The position numbers were made by a program, and so were the translations under genes. Shown here one piece after another: positions 47,790 to 57,326 of a stretch of DNA of 64,000 bases; within the stretch, counting starts at the first letter, position 1, and each line of letters starts with the position of its first letter. The DNA comes from Bosea sp. PAMC 26642. GTDB taxonomy: Bacteria > Pseudomonadota > Alphaproteobacteria > Rhizobiales > Beijerinckiaceae. The notes under the pieces were generated by a model. It saw only the letters and a list, made by a program, of their open reading frames with translations. It did not search any database and was not told the DNA's origin. Where the stretch lies: assembly GCF_001562255.1 (NCBI RefSeq), contig NZ_CP014301.1, forward strand, positions 1,116,001 through 1,180,000, written 5' to 3'.

Positions 47790-48788
47790 CTACTCCGCGT
47801 GGACGCGCGGCAGCGCGGCGACCGGGCTGGCGGGGGCGGGCTTGGGAGCCTGCGGCACGGCTTGCAGGCCGGTCCGCACGGCCGGCTGTGCGGACCGGCT
47901 CCTGCGCTCCAGATCGCGTGAGAGGTGGCGCAGGATCTCGCCCGAGGCGTCCGACAGCGTCGCGCGGTAGCCGGCGATCGAGCGTGCGAAGACGTTGTAG
48001 ATGATGACGGCGGGAATGGCCGCCACGAGGCCGATCGCGGTTGCCAGCAAGGCCTCGGCGATACCCGGCGCGACCACGGCAAGGTTGGTCGTCTTGGCCT
48101 GGCTGATGCCGACGAACGCGTTCATGATGCCCCAGACCGTGCCGAACAGACCGACGAAGGGCGCCGTCGAGCCGATGGTGGCGAGCAGGCCGGTGCCCTT
48201 GGCCATCGAGCGGCCGGCCCTGGCCTCGGCTCGCGACAGCGCGATCGAGACGCGCTCCTTGATCCCGTCTTCGCCGAGGTCGCCCGAACGCTTCGTCTCG
48301 TCCAGCGCGCAGGCGACGAGCACGCCGACGGCACCGCGCAGCCGCACATGCGAACCGCCGATCGCGTCTGCGGCCGCGCCCAGCGACTGGGCCTCCTCCA
48401 GCCGGCGCAGGGCCCGGCCGGCGCCGTGCTTGGCCGTCGTCAGTTCCAGGGCCTTGGCGAGCCAGATCGTCCAGGTGACGACCGAGGCGAAGGCCAGCCC
48501 CAGCATGACCGCCTTCACGACGATATCGGCCGCCATGAACATCCCCCAAGGTGAGAGATCATGCGGCAATGCCGGCAGGGATGGAGCGGCCTGGGCTGCC
48601 TGCGCAGGCGAGGGCCGGGACGGCAATGGTTGGGATTGTGCGGGAGCAACCTCCGTCGCGGGGAGGGCGGGCTGGGATGTGGTAGCGGGTGCCTGGCCGG
48701 GGGATGTCTGCGCGATAGCGACCGGACCGAACCCGGCGAGCACCGCAATGGCGGCTGCGACAAGGATCGATCTCGAAAAACCAGGCAT
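47790..48788 (-). CDS. exbB: ExbB proton-channel component of the TonB system
   Basis: 332 aa. A signal-peptide-like N-terminus (SRSILVAAAIAVLAGFGPVA) and a Pro/Ala/Gln-rich periplasmic stretch to about residue 75 precede the three-helix ExbB/TolQ domain (MFMAADIVVKAVMLGLAFAS; GLLATIGSTAPFVGLFGTVW; IAEALLATAIGLVAAIPAVI). This extended N-terminus is common in alphaproteobacterial ExbB. First gene of exbB-exbD-tonB. Confidence 0.92.
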   Translation of the reverse strand: MPGFSRSILVAAAIAVLAGFGPVAIAQTSPGQAPATTSQPALPATEVAPAQSQPLPSRPSPAQAAQAAPSLPALPHDLSPWGMFMAADIVVKAVMLGLAFASVVTWTIWLAKALELTTAKHGAGRALRRLEEAQSLGAAADAIGGSHVRLRGAVGVLVACALDETKRSGDLGEDGIKERVSIALSRAEARAGRSMAKGTGLLATIGSTAPFVGLFGTVWGIMNAFVGISQAKTTNLAVVAPGIAEALLATAIGLVAAIPAVIIYNVFARSIAGYRATLSDASGEILRHLSRDLERRSRSAQPAVRTGLQAVPQAPKPAPASPVAALPRVHAE

Positions 48789-49203
48789 TGCGTCGTTCCG
48801 TTGTCGGTGCGTGACTGAATGCGCCCGCGATCCCTGAAAGTTGCTGCGATCCGGCGGACGCTTCGGCTAGGCCGGCAGGAGCACCCGTCATCTGACAGCG
48901 ATATCGATCGTATCGGTTCCGGACATAGCGCATCGGAGAAAAGCCCGCAATAACAGTAGTTTGCATGAATTCTAAGGTGAGGCTTCATGCCGCCGAATGA
49001 GGGCGGGCTCCGGTCCGCTCTTTTCTTTGAGGGGTGCAGCCGAGCCGCAGTCGCGACCCCGCGGTCAGGTTCGAGGTCCGGCCTTCCGGCGCCATGACGA
49101 CTGATGACCATCCAAATCGAAAAATTCGATTTCAGATCGCGCGTCGGCGCGATTAAGACGGTCGCGCGAATTCTGAATCCAGCGTCCCGCGAAGAGGCCA
49201 GCC
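48789..49203. other. Divergent intergenic region between exbB and ilvD
   Basis: 415 bp with no convincing gene. For exbB I looked for an Irr-type iron box: GAATTCTAAGG at 48967-48977 resembles one half of such a site but its left half is not kept. For ilvD no promoter stands out; AAGAGG lies 9 bases before its ATG. Confidence 0.4.
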
Positions 49204-51045
49204 ATGCCGCGTCTGAGATCCGACACCACGACCAAGGGCCGCAACATGGCCGGCGCGCGCGGCCTCTGGCGCGCCACCGGCATGAAGGATAGCGATTTCG
49301 GCAAGCCGATCATCGCGGTGGTGAACTCCTTCACCCAGTTCGTGCCCGGCCATGTCCACCTCAAGGATCTCGGGCAGCTCGTGGCCCGCGAGATCGAGCA
49401 GGCCGGCGGCGTTGCGAAAGAGTTCAATACCATCGCGGTCGATGACGGCATCGCCATGGGCCATGACGGCATGCTCTACAGCCTGCCGTCGCGCGAGATC
49501 ATCGCCGACAGCGTCGAATACATGGTCAACGCCCATTGCGCCGATGCGATGGTCTGCATCTCGAACTGCGACAAGATCACGCCTGGGATGCTGATGGCCG
49601 CGATGCGGCTGAACATCCCGACCGTCTTCGTCTCGGGCGGGCCGATGGAGGCCGGCAAATACATCGCCGAGGGCGTGCTCAGGAAGGTCGATCTCGTCGA
49701 TGCGATGGTCGCCGCCGCCGACAGCAAATATTCCGACGAGCAGGTCGATGTGATCGAGCGCTCGGCCTGCCCGACCTGCGGCTCCTGCTCAGGCATGTTC
49801 ACCGCCAATTCGATGAACTGCCTGACCGAGGCGCTGGGGCTCGCCCTGCCGGGCAACGGCTCGGTGCTGGCGACCCATGCCGACCGCAAGCGCCTCTTCG
49901 TCGAGGCCGGGCACCTGATCGTCGACATCGCCCGGCGCTGGTACGAGCAGGACGACGACAGCGTGCTGCCGCGCAAGGTCGCGAGTTTCAAGGCCTTCGA
50001 GAATGCGATGACGCTCGACATCGCCATGGGCGGCTCGACCAACACGGTGCTGCATCTGCTGGCCGCCGCGCACGAGGCGGAAGTTCCCTTCACCATGGCC
50101 GATATCGACCGGTTGTCGCGGCGCGTGCCGGTGCTGTGCAAGGTCGCGCCCTCGGTCGCCAACGTGCATATGGAGGATGTCCACCGCGCCGGCGGAATCA
50201 TGGCGATCCTCGGCGAGCTCGATCGTGCCGGCCTGATCGACACCTCTCTTCCCACGGTCCATTCCGCGACGATGTCCGAGGCGCTGGCGCGCTGGGATAT
50301 CGCCCGGACCCAGAGCGAGGCGGTGCGCTCCTTCTACAGCGCCGCACCCGGTGGTGTGCCGACGCAGGTCGCCTTCAGCCAGGACCGCCGTTTCGAGGAA
50401 CTCGATCTCGATCGCGCCGGCGGCGTCATCCGCCGCAAGGCCAATGCCCATTCGCAGGATGGCGGGCTCGCCGTACTGTTCGGCAATATCGCGCTCGACG
50501 GCTGCATCGTGAAGACGGCGGGAGTCGATGCCTCGATCCTGACTTTCTCCGGCCCGGCCGTGATCTTCGAGAGCCAGGACGCGGCGGTCGAGGGCATCCT
50601 CAACCGCAAGGTCAAGGAGGGCGATATCGTCCTGATCCGCTATGAGGGTCCGCGCGGCGGGCCCGGCATGCAGGAGATGCTCTATCCGACGAGCTATCTG
50701 AAATCGAAGGGGCTCGGAAAGGCCTGCGCGCTGATCACCGACGGGCGCTTCTCGGGCGGCTCGTCGGGCCTCTCGATCGGCCATGTCTCGCCCGAGGCCG
50801 CCGAGGGTGGCACGATCGGCCTCGTCGAGAGCGGCGACATCATCGCGATCGACATCCCCAACCGCGGCATCACCCTGCAGGTCTCGGACGAAGAGCTGTC
50901 GCGCCGCCGCGCCGCCATGGAGGCCAAAGGCAAGGATGCCTGGAAGCCGGCCGCTCCGCGCAAGCGCAAGGTCACGACGGCGCTCAAGGCCTATGCGGCG
51001 CTGACCAGCAGCGCCGCCAGGGGCGCGGTGCGGATCGTCGATTGA
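49204..51045 (+). CDS. ilvD: Dihydroxy-acid dehydratase
   Basis: Dehydrates 2,3-dihydroxy acids to 2-oxo acids in isoleucine and valine synthesis. 613 aa, the usual length of the long, E. coli-type enzyme. The iron-sulfur and metal-binding residues are visible: [12 protein letters not shown] (Cys 118, Cys 122, Asp 123) and [20 protein letters not shown] near residue 190, with [19 protein letters not shown] near the C-terminus. AAGAGG precedes the ATG. Standing alone on this strand, followed by a DinB-fold gene after 58 bp. Confidence 0.96.
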   Translation: MPRLRSDTTTKGRNMAGARGLWRATGMKDSDFGKPIIAVVNSFTQFVPGHVHLKDLGQLVAREIEQAGGVAKEFNTIAVDDGIAMGHDGMLYSLPSREIIADSVEYMVNAHCADAMVCISNCDKITPGMLMAAMRLNIPTVFVSGGPMEAGKYIAEGVLRKVDLVDAMVAAADSKYSDEQVDVIERSACPTCGSCSGMFTANSMNCLTEALGLALPGNGSVLATHADRKRLFVEAGHLIVDIARRWYEQDDDSVLPRKVASFKAFENAMTLDIAMGGSTNTVLHLLAAAHEAEVPFTMADIDRLSRRVPVLCKVAPSVANVHMEDVHRAGGIMAILGELDRAGLIDTSLPTVHSATMSEALARWDIARTQSEAVRSFYSAAPGGVPTQVAFSQDRRFEELDLDRAGGVIRRKANAHSQDGGLAVLFGNIALDGCIVKTAGVDASILTFSGPAVIFESQDAAVEGILNRKVKEGDIVLIRYEGPRGGPGMQEMLYPTSYLKSKGLGKACALITDGRFSGGSSGLSIGHVSPEAAEGGTIGLVESGDIIAIDIPNRGITLQVSDEELSRRRAAMEAKGKDAWKPAAPRKRKVTTALKAYAALTSSAARGAVRIVD

Positions 51046-51103
51046 GGGCCATTCGGCAACCGAGCCAGGAAGGGACCGGGCGCCGAGCCGCCCGGCGAAC
51101 GAC

Positions 51104-51670
51104 ATGGATGCTGCGCTGCCTTATCGGACCATGGCCCGCAACAACGCCTGGGCCAATCACCGGCTGCTGAAGGCCTGCGAGGGCCTCGATGCGGTCGCCT
51201 TTGCCGCGCCGCGCACCGGCTTCTTCCCGAGCCTGCGCGCCACGCTGAACCATATCCTGGTCATCGACCTGTTCTATGTCGATGCCATGGAGGGCGGCAC
51301 GCTCGGCCCCGCCGCCTGGGCCGACCCCGAGCCCTGCGCCACGGTCGAAACCTTGCGCAGGGCACAAGCGGATGTCGACCGGCGCCTGATGTCGATCACG
51401 GACGCTCTCGACGGCGCCGGTCTCGACCGGATCGTCTCGGTCCACCGCGGCGCGCGCATCCAGCATGAGCGCATGGACCGCCTGCTGCTGCACCTCTTCC
51501 AGCACCAGATCCATCACCGCGGCCAGGCCCATGCCATGCTAAGCGGAACCGGCATAGCGCCGCCTCAGCTCGACGAGTTCTTCTCAGCCGGCGAGGCTCC
51601 GCTGCGGGCCGCAGAGTTCGCCGAACTCGGCTGGACGGAGGAGGAGGTGTGGAACGTCAGCGGCCGGTGA
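51104..51670 (+). CDS. DinB-fold (YfiT/DinB superfamily) protein
   Basis: 188-aa four-helix protein of the DinB superfamily. The N-terminus MARNNAWANHRLLKAC is typical, and the putative metal triad is seen as His 46 or so in TLNHILVID and HxxxH in FQHQIHHRGQAH near residue 137. Members include thiol transferases and metal-dependent enzymes; no specific role can be given. Its last 14 bp overlap the end of the convergent flavoprotein gene. Possibly co-transcribed with ilvD. Confidence 0.82.
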   Translation: MDAALPYRTMARNNAWANHRLLKACEGLDAVAFAAPRTGFFPSLRATLNHILVIDLFYVDAMEGGTLGPAAWADPEPCATVETLRRAQADVDRRLMSITDALDGAGLDRIVSVHRGARIQHERMDRLLLHLFQHQIHHRGQAHAMLSGTGIAPPQLDEFFSAGEAPLRAAEFAELGWTEEEVWNVSGR

Positions 51671-52778
51671 AGCGGGCCATGAAGCGGCGGTCGATCCAAT
51701 CTTTCAGCCGCCAGGCCCAGCGGCCTTCGAAAGCCAGCCATCGGCCGCGCCCTCCGATGGCACTGCCGTCGCCCGTGCCCAGAAGCACCAGATAGTCCGC
51801 TTGCGGATGATGGGGCTCAAGCGTCGTGCCTTGCCATAGTCTGCGGATGTTGCGGGCGAGCACGGGGCCCTGCCGGACCGCGTAGACGCCGGCCTTCTCG
51901 CGCGGATGGCCGATGATCTCGGCGCAGTCGCCCACCGCGAAGAGATGCGTCTCGCCCGAGACTTGCAAGGTTGTCCTCGTTGCGATGAAGCCGTTCGGCC
52001 CTAGCGGGAGGCCTGTCGCAGCGAGCCATGGCGGCACCTTCGCACGGGTCGAGATCAGCGTCGCGTCCGCGGCGAAGCGCTGGCCGCAAGCCGTCGCCAC
52101 GGCATTCGGCTCCACCCCGATGACGCGCAAGCCATCGCGGCGTTCGATGCCGTGGCGATCGAGGGCGCGTTCGACGCGCCTCCGGATGCCGGGATTGAGT
52201 TTCTCGACGACCGGCCCGGAGCCGATCAGCACGATCTCGCAAGGCGTGCCTGCCTGCTGGCCGTCCTGCAGCCGTGCCTTCAGGGCAAACGCCAGTTCGA
52301 CGCCGGCCGCGCCGTTGCCGACGATGGCGATGCGGCGTGGCCCGCCTCGGCCCGAAAGCCCCTCGAAACGGCTCAGAAAGGAGCCGATCGGCTTCACCGC
52401 GATGCCGTGGACGTCGGCGCCGGCGATCGACGCCAGATCGGGCGTGATGCCGACATTCAGCGAGGTGATGTCATAGGCGATCGGCTGCCTGTCCTCGCAC
52501 AGGATGAGCTTGCGCGCGCTATCGACGCCGGTCGCGCGCGCATGGACCAGGCGCGTACCGGTCGCGGCCGCCAGTGCGACAAGATCGATATGCATCTCGT
52601 CATGGCGGTACAGGCCGGCGACGTGGCCGGGCAGCATTCCGGAATAGGGCGATTGCAATTGGTCGGTGACGAGGGTCAGCGTCAGACCGGGCTCGGGTCT
52701 GGAGCCGAAGGCCGCTATGACCTGGACATGGGTATGCCCGCCGCCGACCAGAACGACGTTGCCGGTTGCGGCCCTCAC
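51657..52778 (-). CDS. NDH-2-like flavoprotein of the SelD-N-terminal type
   Basis: 373-aa pyridine-nucleotide-disulfide-oxidoreductase-fold protein. The N-terminus VVLVGGGHTHVQVIAAFG, then SPYSGMLPGHVAGLY and HIDLVALAAATG match the family found elsewhere as an N-terminal domain fused to selenophosphate synthetase, here without that partner. A second nucleotide motif is IAIVGNGAAGVELAFAL near residue 150, and FAVGDCAEI follows near residue 285. It starts 25 bp after a cytochrome c gene on the same strand, which suggests electron transfer between the two products. Substrate unknown. Confidence 0.82.
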   Translation of the reverse strand: MRAATGNVVLVGGGHTHVQVIAAFGSRPEPGLTLTLVTDQLQSPYSGMLPGHVAGLYRHDEMHIDLVALAAATGTRLVHARATGVDSARKLILCEDRQPIAYDITSLNVGITPDLASIAGADVHGIAVKPIGSFLSRFEGLSGRGGPRRIAIVGNGAAGVELAFALKARLQDGQQAGTPCEIVLIGSGPVVEKLNPGIRRRVERALDRHGIERRDGLRVIGVEPNAVATACGQRFAADATLISTRAKVPPWLAATGLPLGPNGFIATRTTLQVSGETHLFAVGDCAEIIGHPREKAGVYAVRQGPVLARNIRRLWQGTTLEPHHPQADYLVLLGTGDGSAIGGRGRWLAFEGRWAWRLKDWIDRRFMARFTGR

Positions 52779-52803
52779 GGTTGCCTTGGCGGCGGACCGC
52801 TCC

Positions 52804-53190
52804 TCAAGGCTTCTTGCCGTCTGCCGCGAACTGCTTGAGATACGCCGTCAAATCCTTGATCTCCTGCTCGTTCTTGATACCGGCGAAGATCATCTTGGTA
52901 CCCGGGATCTTGGCCTTCGGATCCTTGATGTAGTCGGCGAATATGGCCTCGTCCCAAGTAATCCCGGAGGCCTTGTTGGCCGCCGAATAGCTGTAGCCCT
53001 CGGCCGTACCGGCGGCGCGCCCGAACAGGCCGTTGAGCTGCGGACCGACGAGGTTTCTGGCGGTCTCACCGATTTGATGGCAGGCGCGGCACTTGTTCCA
53101 GGAGCGCTCACCGACGGTGATGTCCTGCGCCCGAGTGGAGTTGGCGGCAAGCGCCACGACGATCAGGGCAACACTGGTCGGCAGTTTCAT
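52804..53190 (-). CDS. Secreted class I cytochrome c
   Basis: 128-aa periplasmic c-type cytochrome of the c2 / mitochondrial-c class. Signal peptide MKLPTSVALIVVALAANS with cleavage near residue 21, heme site CRACH (Cys 34, Cys 37, His 38), and the sixth ligand Met 100 in GTKMIFAG. The ATG at 53190 begins the signal peptide and has GAGAGA upstream; the longer frame adds a charged lead with no export signal. Probably co-transcribed with the downstream flavoprotein gene, 25 bp away. Confidence 0.93.
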   Translation of the reverse strand: MKLPTSVALIVVALAANSTRAQDITVGERSWNKCRACHQIGETARNLVGPQLNGLFGRAAGTAEGYSYSAANKASGITWDEAIFADYIKDPKAKIPGTKMIFAGIKNEQEIKDLTAYLKQFAADGKKP

Positions 53191-53353
53191 GGACAGTCTC
53201 TCTCTCGTTATTTCAATTGGGACACCGAATGCAGGCGGTACTCGGCCCGAGTTGGCCCGCGCACCAGACACATTCGGCGGCGCCGGCAAGGCAGCCGATA
53301 GTCGCGGCTCCTTGGCTTCGCGATGACGGTCATCCACGCATGTTTGCTGGTGT

Positions 53354-53375
53354 CAGGCGGCATGACTGCCGCCTG
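53354..53375 (-). terminator. Stem-loop downstream of purU
   Basis: CAGGCGGCA-TGAC-TGCCGCCTG, a perfect 9-bp stem 9 bp after the purU stop. No T run follows on the reverse strand, so it may act as a 3' stabilising hairpin or a Rho-assisted terminator. Confidence 0.5.
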
Positions 53376-53384
53376 TCGAAGCGC

Positions 53385-54248
53385 TCAGTCCGTGAAGACG
53401 ACGGTCTTCTTGCCGTTCAGTACGACGCGATCCTCAAGATGGTTCAGCACTGCTCGCGCCAGCACGCGCCGTTCGATGTCGCGGCCCTTGCGGACGAGGT
53501 CGTCGGGCGTGTCACGATGCGAGATGCGCTCGACGTCCTGCTCGATGATCGGCCCCTCGTCGAGATCGGGCGTGACGTAATGGGCGGTGGCGCCGATCAG
53601 TTTCACGCCCCGCTCATGGGCCTGATGGTAGGGCTTTGCGCCCTTGAAGCCCGGCAGAAAGGAATGGTGGATATTGATGCAGCGGCCGATGAGCTTCGAC
53701 GAGAACGCGTCCGACAGGATCTGCATGTAGCGCGCCAGCACGACGAGGTCCGTCTTCGTTTCCTGGACCAGCCGCCAGATCTCGGCCTCCTGCTCCATCT
53801 TGGTCTGGCGCGTCACAGGCAGATGATGGAAGGGCAGGTCGCCGAGATCGGTCGAACCAATGCCGTCGCGCCCATGGTTTGAGACGATCGCCGAAATCTC
53901 CATCGGCAGCTCGCCGATGCGCCAGCGATAGAGCAGATCGGCCAGGCAATGGTCGAATTTCGAGACCAGCAGCATGACGCGCTTCTTCGCCTGCCGCTCG
54001 CGCAGGGTGAAATCCATGCTGAAGCGCCCGGCCAGTTCGGCGACCGAAGCAGCGATGGCGTCGGGAGGCCGGCTCCCCTCCAGCCGGTTGAAGACGACGC
54101 GCATGAAGAAGCGCCCGGTCTCGACATCATCGAATTGCTGCGCATCGAGGATGTTGCAGCCGGCCTCGAACAGCAGGGTCGAGACACTCGCGACGATGCC
54201 GGGACGGTTGGGGCAGGACAGGGTGAGGATCGCAGTATGTTCGGGCAT
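53385..54248 (-). CDS. purU: Formyltetrahydrofolate deformylase
   Basis: Hydrolyses 10-formyl-tetrahydrofolate to formate and tetrahydrofolate; 287 aa, normal length. N-terminal ACT domain (residues about 7-80; [20 protein letters not shown]), then the formyl-transferase fold ([16 protein letters not shown]). Active-site residues are in [19 protein letters not shown] near residue 190, TAHYVT near 220 and LDEGPIIEQ near 229. The ATG at 54248 begins the ACT domain; the open frame beyond it lies in the regulatory region of the divergent importer operon. A stem-loop follows the stop. Confidence 0.95.
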   Translation of the reverse strand: MPEHTAILTLSCPNRPGIVASVSTLLFEAGCNILDAQQFDDVETGRFFMRVVFNRLEGSRPPDAIAASVAELAGRFSMDFTLRERQAKKRVMLLVSKFDHCLADLLYRWRIGELPMEISAIVSNHGRDGIGSTDLGDLPFHHLPVTRQTKMEQEAEIWRLVQETKTDLVVLARYMQILSDAFSSKLIGRCINIHHSFLPGFKGAKPYHQAHERGVKLIGATAHYVTPDLDEGPIIEQDVERISHRDTPDDLVRKGRDIERRVLARAVLNHLEDRVVLNGKKTVVFTD

Positions 54249-54513
54249 GGCTGATGCCGCCTGACGAGGGCGGTCCTTTGCTTCGAGATTTCTGGATGGC
54301 GGCGGACGGATCGAGGGCGCGCGACGCGCTGCGCTCAACCTCGCGCCGTACTTGTCATCCGGCAGGCGAACTCCGCGCCGGAGGACGACAACCAGGCCCG
54401 GAAGCCGCTGGCCATGCTGCGCGGAACCATGATGTCGAGGCCGCTCCATCGGGGCCATCGTTGGCCTGCCGCAATGCACACCGATACAGGCGATGCTTGT
54501 CAAGGCGACGTGC

Positions 54514-54528
54514 TGGCACAGCCCTTGC
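54514..54528 (+). promoter_or_regulatory. Sigma-54 promoter, upstream copy
   Basis: TGGCACAGCCCTTGC, an exact match to TGGCACRNNNNTTGC with GG and GC 10 bases apart. Predicted start near 54540, inside the second copy. Confidence 0.65.
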
Positions 54529-54536
54529 GGACGTGC

Positions 54537-54551
54537 TGGCACAGCCCTTGC
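54537..54551 (+). promoter_or_regulatory. Sigma-54 promoter, downstream copy
   Basis: Second exact TGGCACAGCCCTTGC. Predicted start near 54563; GGAG at 54578-54581 and the ATG at 54589 follow at normal distances, so this copy is the better placed one. Confidence 0.75.
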
Positions 54552-54588
54552 GAAGGAACTTCGAAATCGACAAATCCGGAGCTGCCCG

Positions 54589-56187
54589 ATGATCCGTCTC
54601 GCCGTCGCCTTGTCCCTCGCAGCAGGCGTCACGCTTGCTGCCCAGCCGGTCGTTGCACAAGGAACGCTGCGCATCGGCATGACGGCATCCGACATCCCGC
54701 TGACCACTGGCCAGACCGACCAGGGCGGAGAAGGTATGCGCTTCATGGGCTATACGGTCTATGACGGCCTGATCAACTGGGACCTCAGCAAGGCCGACAA
54801 GGCGTCGGATCTGGTTCCGGGCCTCGCGACCAGTTGGACCACCGACGCGACCGACAAGACCAAATGGACCTTCGTCCTGCGCGAGGGTGTGAAATTCCAT
54901 GACGGGTCGGAATTCACCGCCGATGCCGTGGTCTGGAACCTCGACAAGCTCCTGAAGAACGATGCCCCGCAATTCGACCAACGCCAGGCGGCGCAGGGCC
55001 GCTCGCGCATTCCGGCTGTCGGGAGCTACAAGGTCATCGACAAATACAAGGTCGAGATCGTTACCAAGACGCCTGACGCGACGCTGCCCTACCAGATCGC
55101 CTGGATCATGATGTCGTCGCCGGCGCAGTGGGAGAAGCTCGGCAAGAGCTGGGACGCTTTCGCCAAGACCCCGTCCGGCACCGGCCCCTGGCAACTCACG
55201 GCGTTCCAGCCGCGCGAGCGCGCCGAACTCTCGCCATATCCCGGCTATTGGGACAAGGCCCGCGTGCCCAAGCTCGACAAGCTCGTGCTGCTGCCGCTTC
55301 CTGAAGCCAATGCCCGTGCCGCCGCCTTGCGCTCGGGCCAGGTCGACTGGATCGAGGCACCGTCGCCCGACATGGTGCCCTCTTTGAAGACGGCCGGCTT
55401 CCAGATCATCACCAACGCCTATCCGCACAACTGGACCTGGCATCTCTCCCGCACCGAGGGTTCGCCCTGGAACGACGTCCGCATCCGTAAGGCTGCCAAT
55501 CTTGCCGTCGACCGCGAGGGCCTGAAGGAACTGCTCAGCGGCTTGATGATCCCGGCGCAGGGCTTCTATCCGCCCGGCCACCAGTGGTTCGGCAATCCGA
55601 GCTTCAAGCTGAAATACGATCCGGAGGCCGCCAAGAAGCTGCTCGCCGAAGCCGGCTTCTCGCCCGCCAAGCCGGTGACGACCAAGATCCTGATCGCGCC
55701 GTCGGGCTCGGGCCAGATGCAGCCGCTGCCGATGAACGAATTCGTCCAGCAGAACCTCGCTGAAGTCGGCATCAAGATCGATTTCGAGGTCGTCGAATGG
55801 AATACGCTGATCAACATTTGGCGTGCCGGCGCCAACCATGAATCGTCGCGCAAGGCGACGGGCATGAACTACACCTACTTCATCCAGGATCCCTTCACCG
55901 GGCTGATCCGCCATCTCCAGTGCAACCTCCAGCCGCCGGCCGGCACCAATTGGGGCATGTATTGCGATCCCGAGATGGACAAGCTCTTCGAGCAGGTCCG
56001 CAACACCTTCGATTCTGCCGCGCAGACCAAGGTCCTGCAGACGATCCACGAGAAATATGTCGATGAAGCGCTGTTCCTGATGGTGACGCATGACGTCAAC
56101 CCGCGCGCGCTCAGCCCCAAGGTGAAGGGTTTCGTGCAGGCCCAGAACTGGTTCCAGGACTTCTCGCCGATCACGATGGCGAAGTGA
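54589..56187 (+). CDS. Peptide-type ABC substrate-binding protein (third operon)
   Basis: 532-aa family 5 binding protein. Signal peptide [18 protein letters not shown] with cleavage near VAQ (residue 24). Mature motifs: [60 protein letters not shown], the [12 protein letters not shown] signature and [16 protein letters not shown]. The ATG at 54589 has GGAG 8 bases upstream and lies just behind two sigma-54 boxes; the longer frame would read through the promoter. An inverted repeat follows the stop, then permease and ATPase genes. Confidence 0.93.
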   Translation: MIRLAVALSLAAGVTLAAQPVVAQGTLRIGMTASDIPLTTGQTDQGGEGMRFMGYTVYDGLINWDLSKADKASDLVPGLATSWTTDATDKTKWTFVLREGVKFHDGSEFTADAVVWNLDKLLKNDAPQFDQRQAAQGRSRIPAVGSYKVIDKYKVEIVTKTPDATLPYQIAWIMMSSPAQWEKLGKSWDAFAKTPSGTGPWQLTAFQPRERAELSPYPGYWDKARVPKLDKLVLLPLPEANARAAALRSGQVDWIEAPSPDMVPSLKTAGFQIITNAYPHNWTWHLSRTEGSPWNDVRIRKAANLAVDREGLKELLSGLMIPAQGFYPPGHQWFGNPSFKLKYDPEAAKKLLAEAGFSPAKPVTTKILIAPSGSGQMQPLPMNEFVQQNLAEVGIKIDFEVVEWNTLINIWRAGANHESSRKATGMNYTYFIQDPFTGLIRHLQCNLQPPAGTNWGMYCDPEMDKLFEQVRNTFDSAAQTKVLQTIHEKYVDEALFLMVTHDVNPRALSPKVKGFVQAQNWFQDFSPITMAK

Positions 56188-56220
56188 GGTTGTCGTTGGC
56201 TCAAGACGATCACAAGAAAA

Positions 56221-56342
56221 ACGCGCGTCATCCCGGACTAGCGGCGAAGCCGCGCCGATCCGGGATCCATTCCGGAGCGCTGATCGGAAAGGCTCAGGCA
56301 TGGATCCCGGGTCTCCCTTCGGTCGCCCGGGATGACGCGCGT
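56221..56342. repeat. Inverted repeat (CGTCATCCCGG family)
   Basis: Perfect 16-bp outer arms ACGCGCGTCATCCCGG (56221-56236) and CCGGGATGACGCGCGT (56327-56342), with GATCCGGGATCCAT and ATGGATCCCGG inside. It occupies the gap between the binding-protein gene and the first permease gene of the third operon. Same family as 40009-40117. Confidence 0.88.
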
Positions 56343-56371
56343 TGGAAGCAAAGGCGGGGCGAAACCGGATT

Positions 56372-57325
56372 ATGCTGAGCTACCTCGCCAAGCGCATTCT
56401 CTACGTCCTGCCGGTGGCACTCGGCGTCAGCGTGTTCTGCTTCCTGCTGGTTCACATCGCGCCAGGCGACCCGCTGACCTCCATCCTGCCGCCCGATGCC
56501 TCACAGGCGACGCAGGATGAAATGCGCCGCATCTACGGCTTCGACAGGCCGCTCCCCGTCCAGTTCGGCCTCTGGCTCTGGAAGGCGCTGCAGGGCGACC
56601 TCGGCACCTCGATCGCGACGGGGCGTCCCGTCGCGGCGGAGGTCTGGCGCGCCGTCGGCAATACGCTTCTGATCGCGGGGCTCGCGACGGTGATCGGCTT
56701 TCTGTTCGGCTGCTTCTTCGGCTTCGTCGCTGGCTATTTTCGCGGCTCGGTCCTCGACAAATTCGCATCGATGCTCGCCGTGCTCGGCGTCTCGGTGCCG
56801 CATTACTGGCTCGGGATGGTGATGGTCATCGTCTTTTCGGTACAGCTCGGCTGGCTGCCGCCGGGCGGGGCGGGTCCGGGCGGCTCTGCCGCCTGGAAAT
56901 GGGATTGGGAGCATGTCAGCTACATGATCCTGCCGGCGATCACGATGTCGGTGATCCCGATGGGCATCATCGCTCGCACCGTGCGAGCCCTCGTCGCCGA
57001 TATCCTCAACCAGGAATTCGTGCCGGCGCTACGAGCCAAGGGGCTGATGGATTTCGGCGTGTTCAGGCATGTCGTGAAGAACGCCGCGCCGACCGCTCTT
57101 GCCGTGATGGGCCTGCAGCTCGGCTATCTGCTCGGCGGCTCGATCCTGATCGAGACGGTGTTCTCCTGGCCCGGAACCGGGTTCCTGCTCGGCAATGCCA
57201 TCTTCCAGCGCGATCTGCCGCTGTTGCAGGGCACGATCCTAGTGCTGGCGATGTTCTTTGTCGGTCTGAACGTCCTCGTCGATATCATCCAGGGCCTGCT
57301 CGACCCGCGCGTCAGGAGGCGCTGA
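56372..57325 (+). CDS. Peptide-type ABC importer permease, DppB family (third operon)
   Basis: 317-aa permease. MLSYLAKRILYVLPVALGVS is the N-terminal helix, followed by HIAPGDPLTSILPPDASQA and the YGFDRPLPVQFGLWL segment of DppB proteins. EAA loop FVPALRAKGLMDFGVFRHVV; C-terminus LLDPRVRRR. ATG 56372 is preferred because the 10 residues before it are encoded by the tail of the inverted repeat. The DppC-type gene follows after 1 bp. Confidence 0.92.
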   Translation: MLSYLAKRILYVLPVALGVSVFCFLLVHIAPGDPLTSILPPDASQATQDEMRRIYGFDRPLPVQFGLWLWKALQGDLGTSIATGRPVAAEVWRAVGNTLLIAGLATVIGFLFGCFFGFVAGYFRGSVLDKFASMLAVLGVSVPHYWLGMVMVIVFSVQLGWLPPGGAGPGGSAAWKWDWEHVSYMILPAITMSVIPMGIIARTVRALVADILNQEFVPALRAKGLMDFGVFRHVVKNAAPTALAVMGLQLGYLLGGSILIETVFSWPGTGFLLGNAIFQRDLPLLQGTILVLAMFFVGLNVLVDIIQGLLDPRVRRR

Positions 57326-57326
57326 G

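Larger units (their letters stand above)
54507..54552 (+). repeat. Perfect 23-bp tandem duplication containing the promoter
   Basis: Bases 54507-54529 are repeated exactly at 54530-54552. Each unit reads GACG, TGC, then the 15-base sigma-54 box, then G. The period of 23 bp is a little over two DNA turns. Confidence 0.95.
54249..54588. other. Divergent region between purU and the third peptide-type importer operon
   Basis: 340 bp with no gene. The right end holds two tandem sigma-54 boxes (listed separately). A GGCCA-TCGT-TGGCC palindrome at 54453-54466, about 100 bases upstream of the predicted start, is a weak candidate for an enhancer site. Reverse-strand promoter elements for purU are not recognisable. 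Confidence 0.45.

Noticed and set aside
48967..48977. Half of an Irr/ICE-type iron box (GAATTCTAAGG) upstream of exbB
   Set aside because: Only one half of the palindrome is present, so an iron box cannot be supported from this sequence alone.
54421..54500. NtrC-type site (TGCACC...GGTGCA) upstream of the tandem sigma-54 boxes
   Set aside because: TGCACA near 54475 has no matching right half; the GGCCA-TCGT-TGGCC palindrome is short and could be chance.
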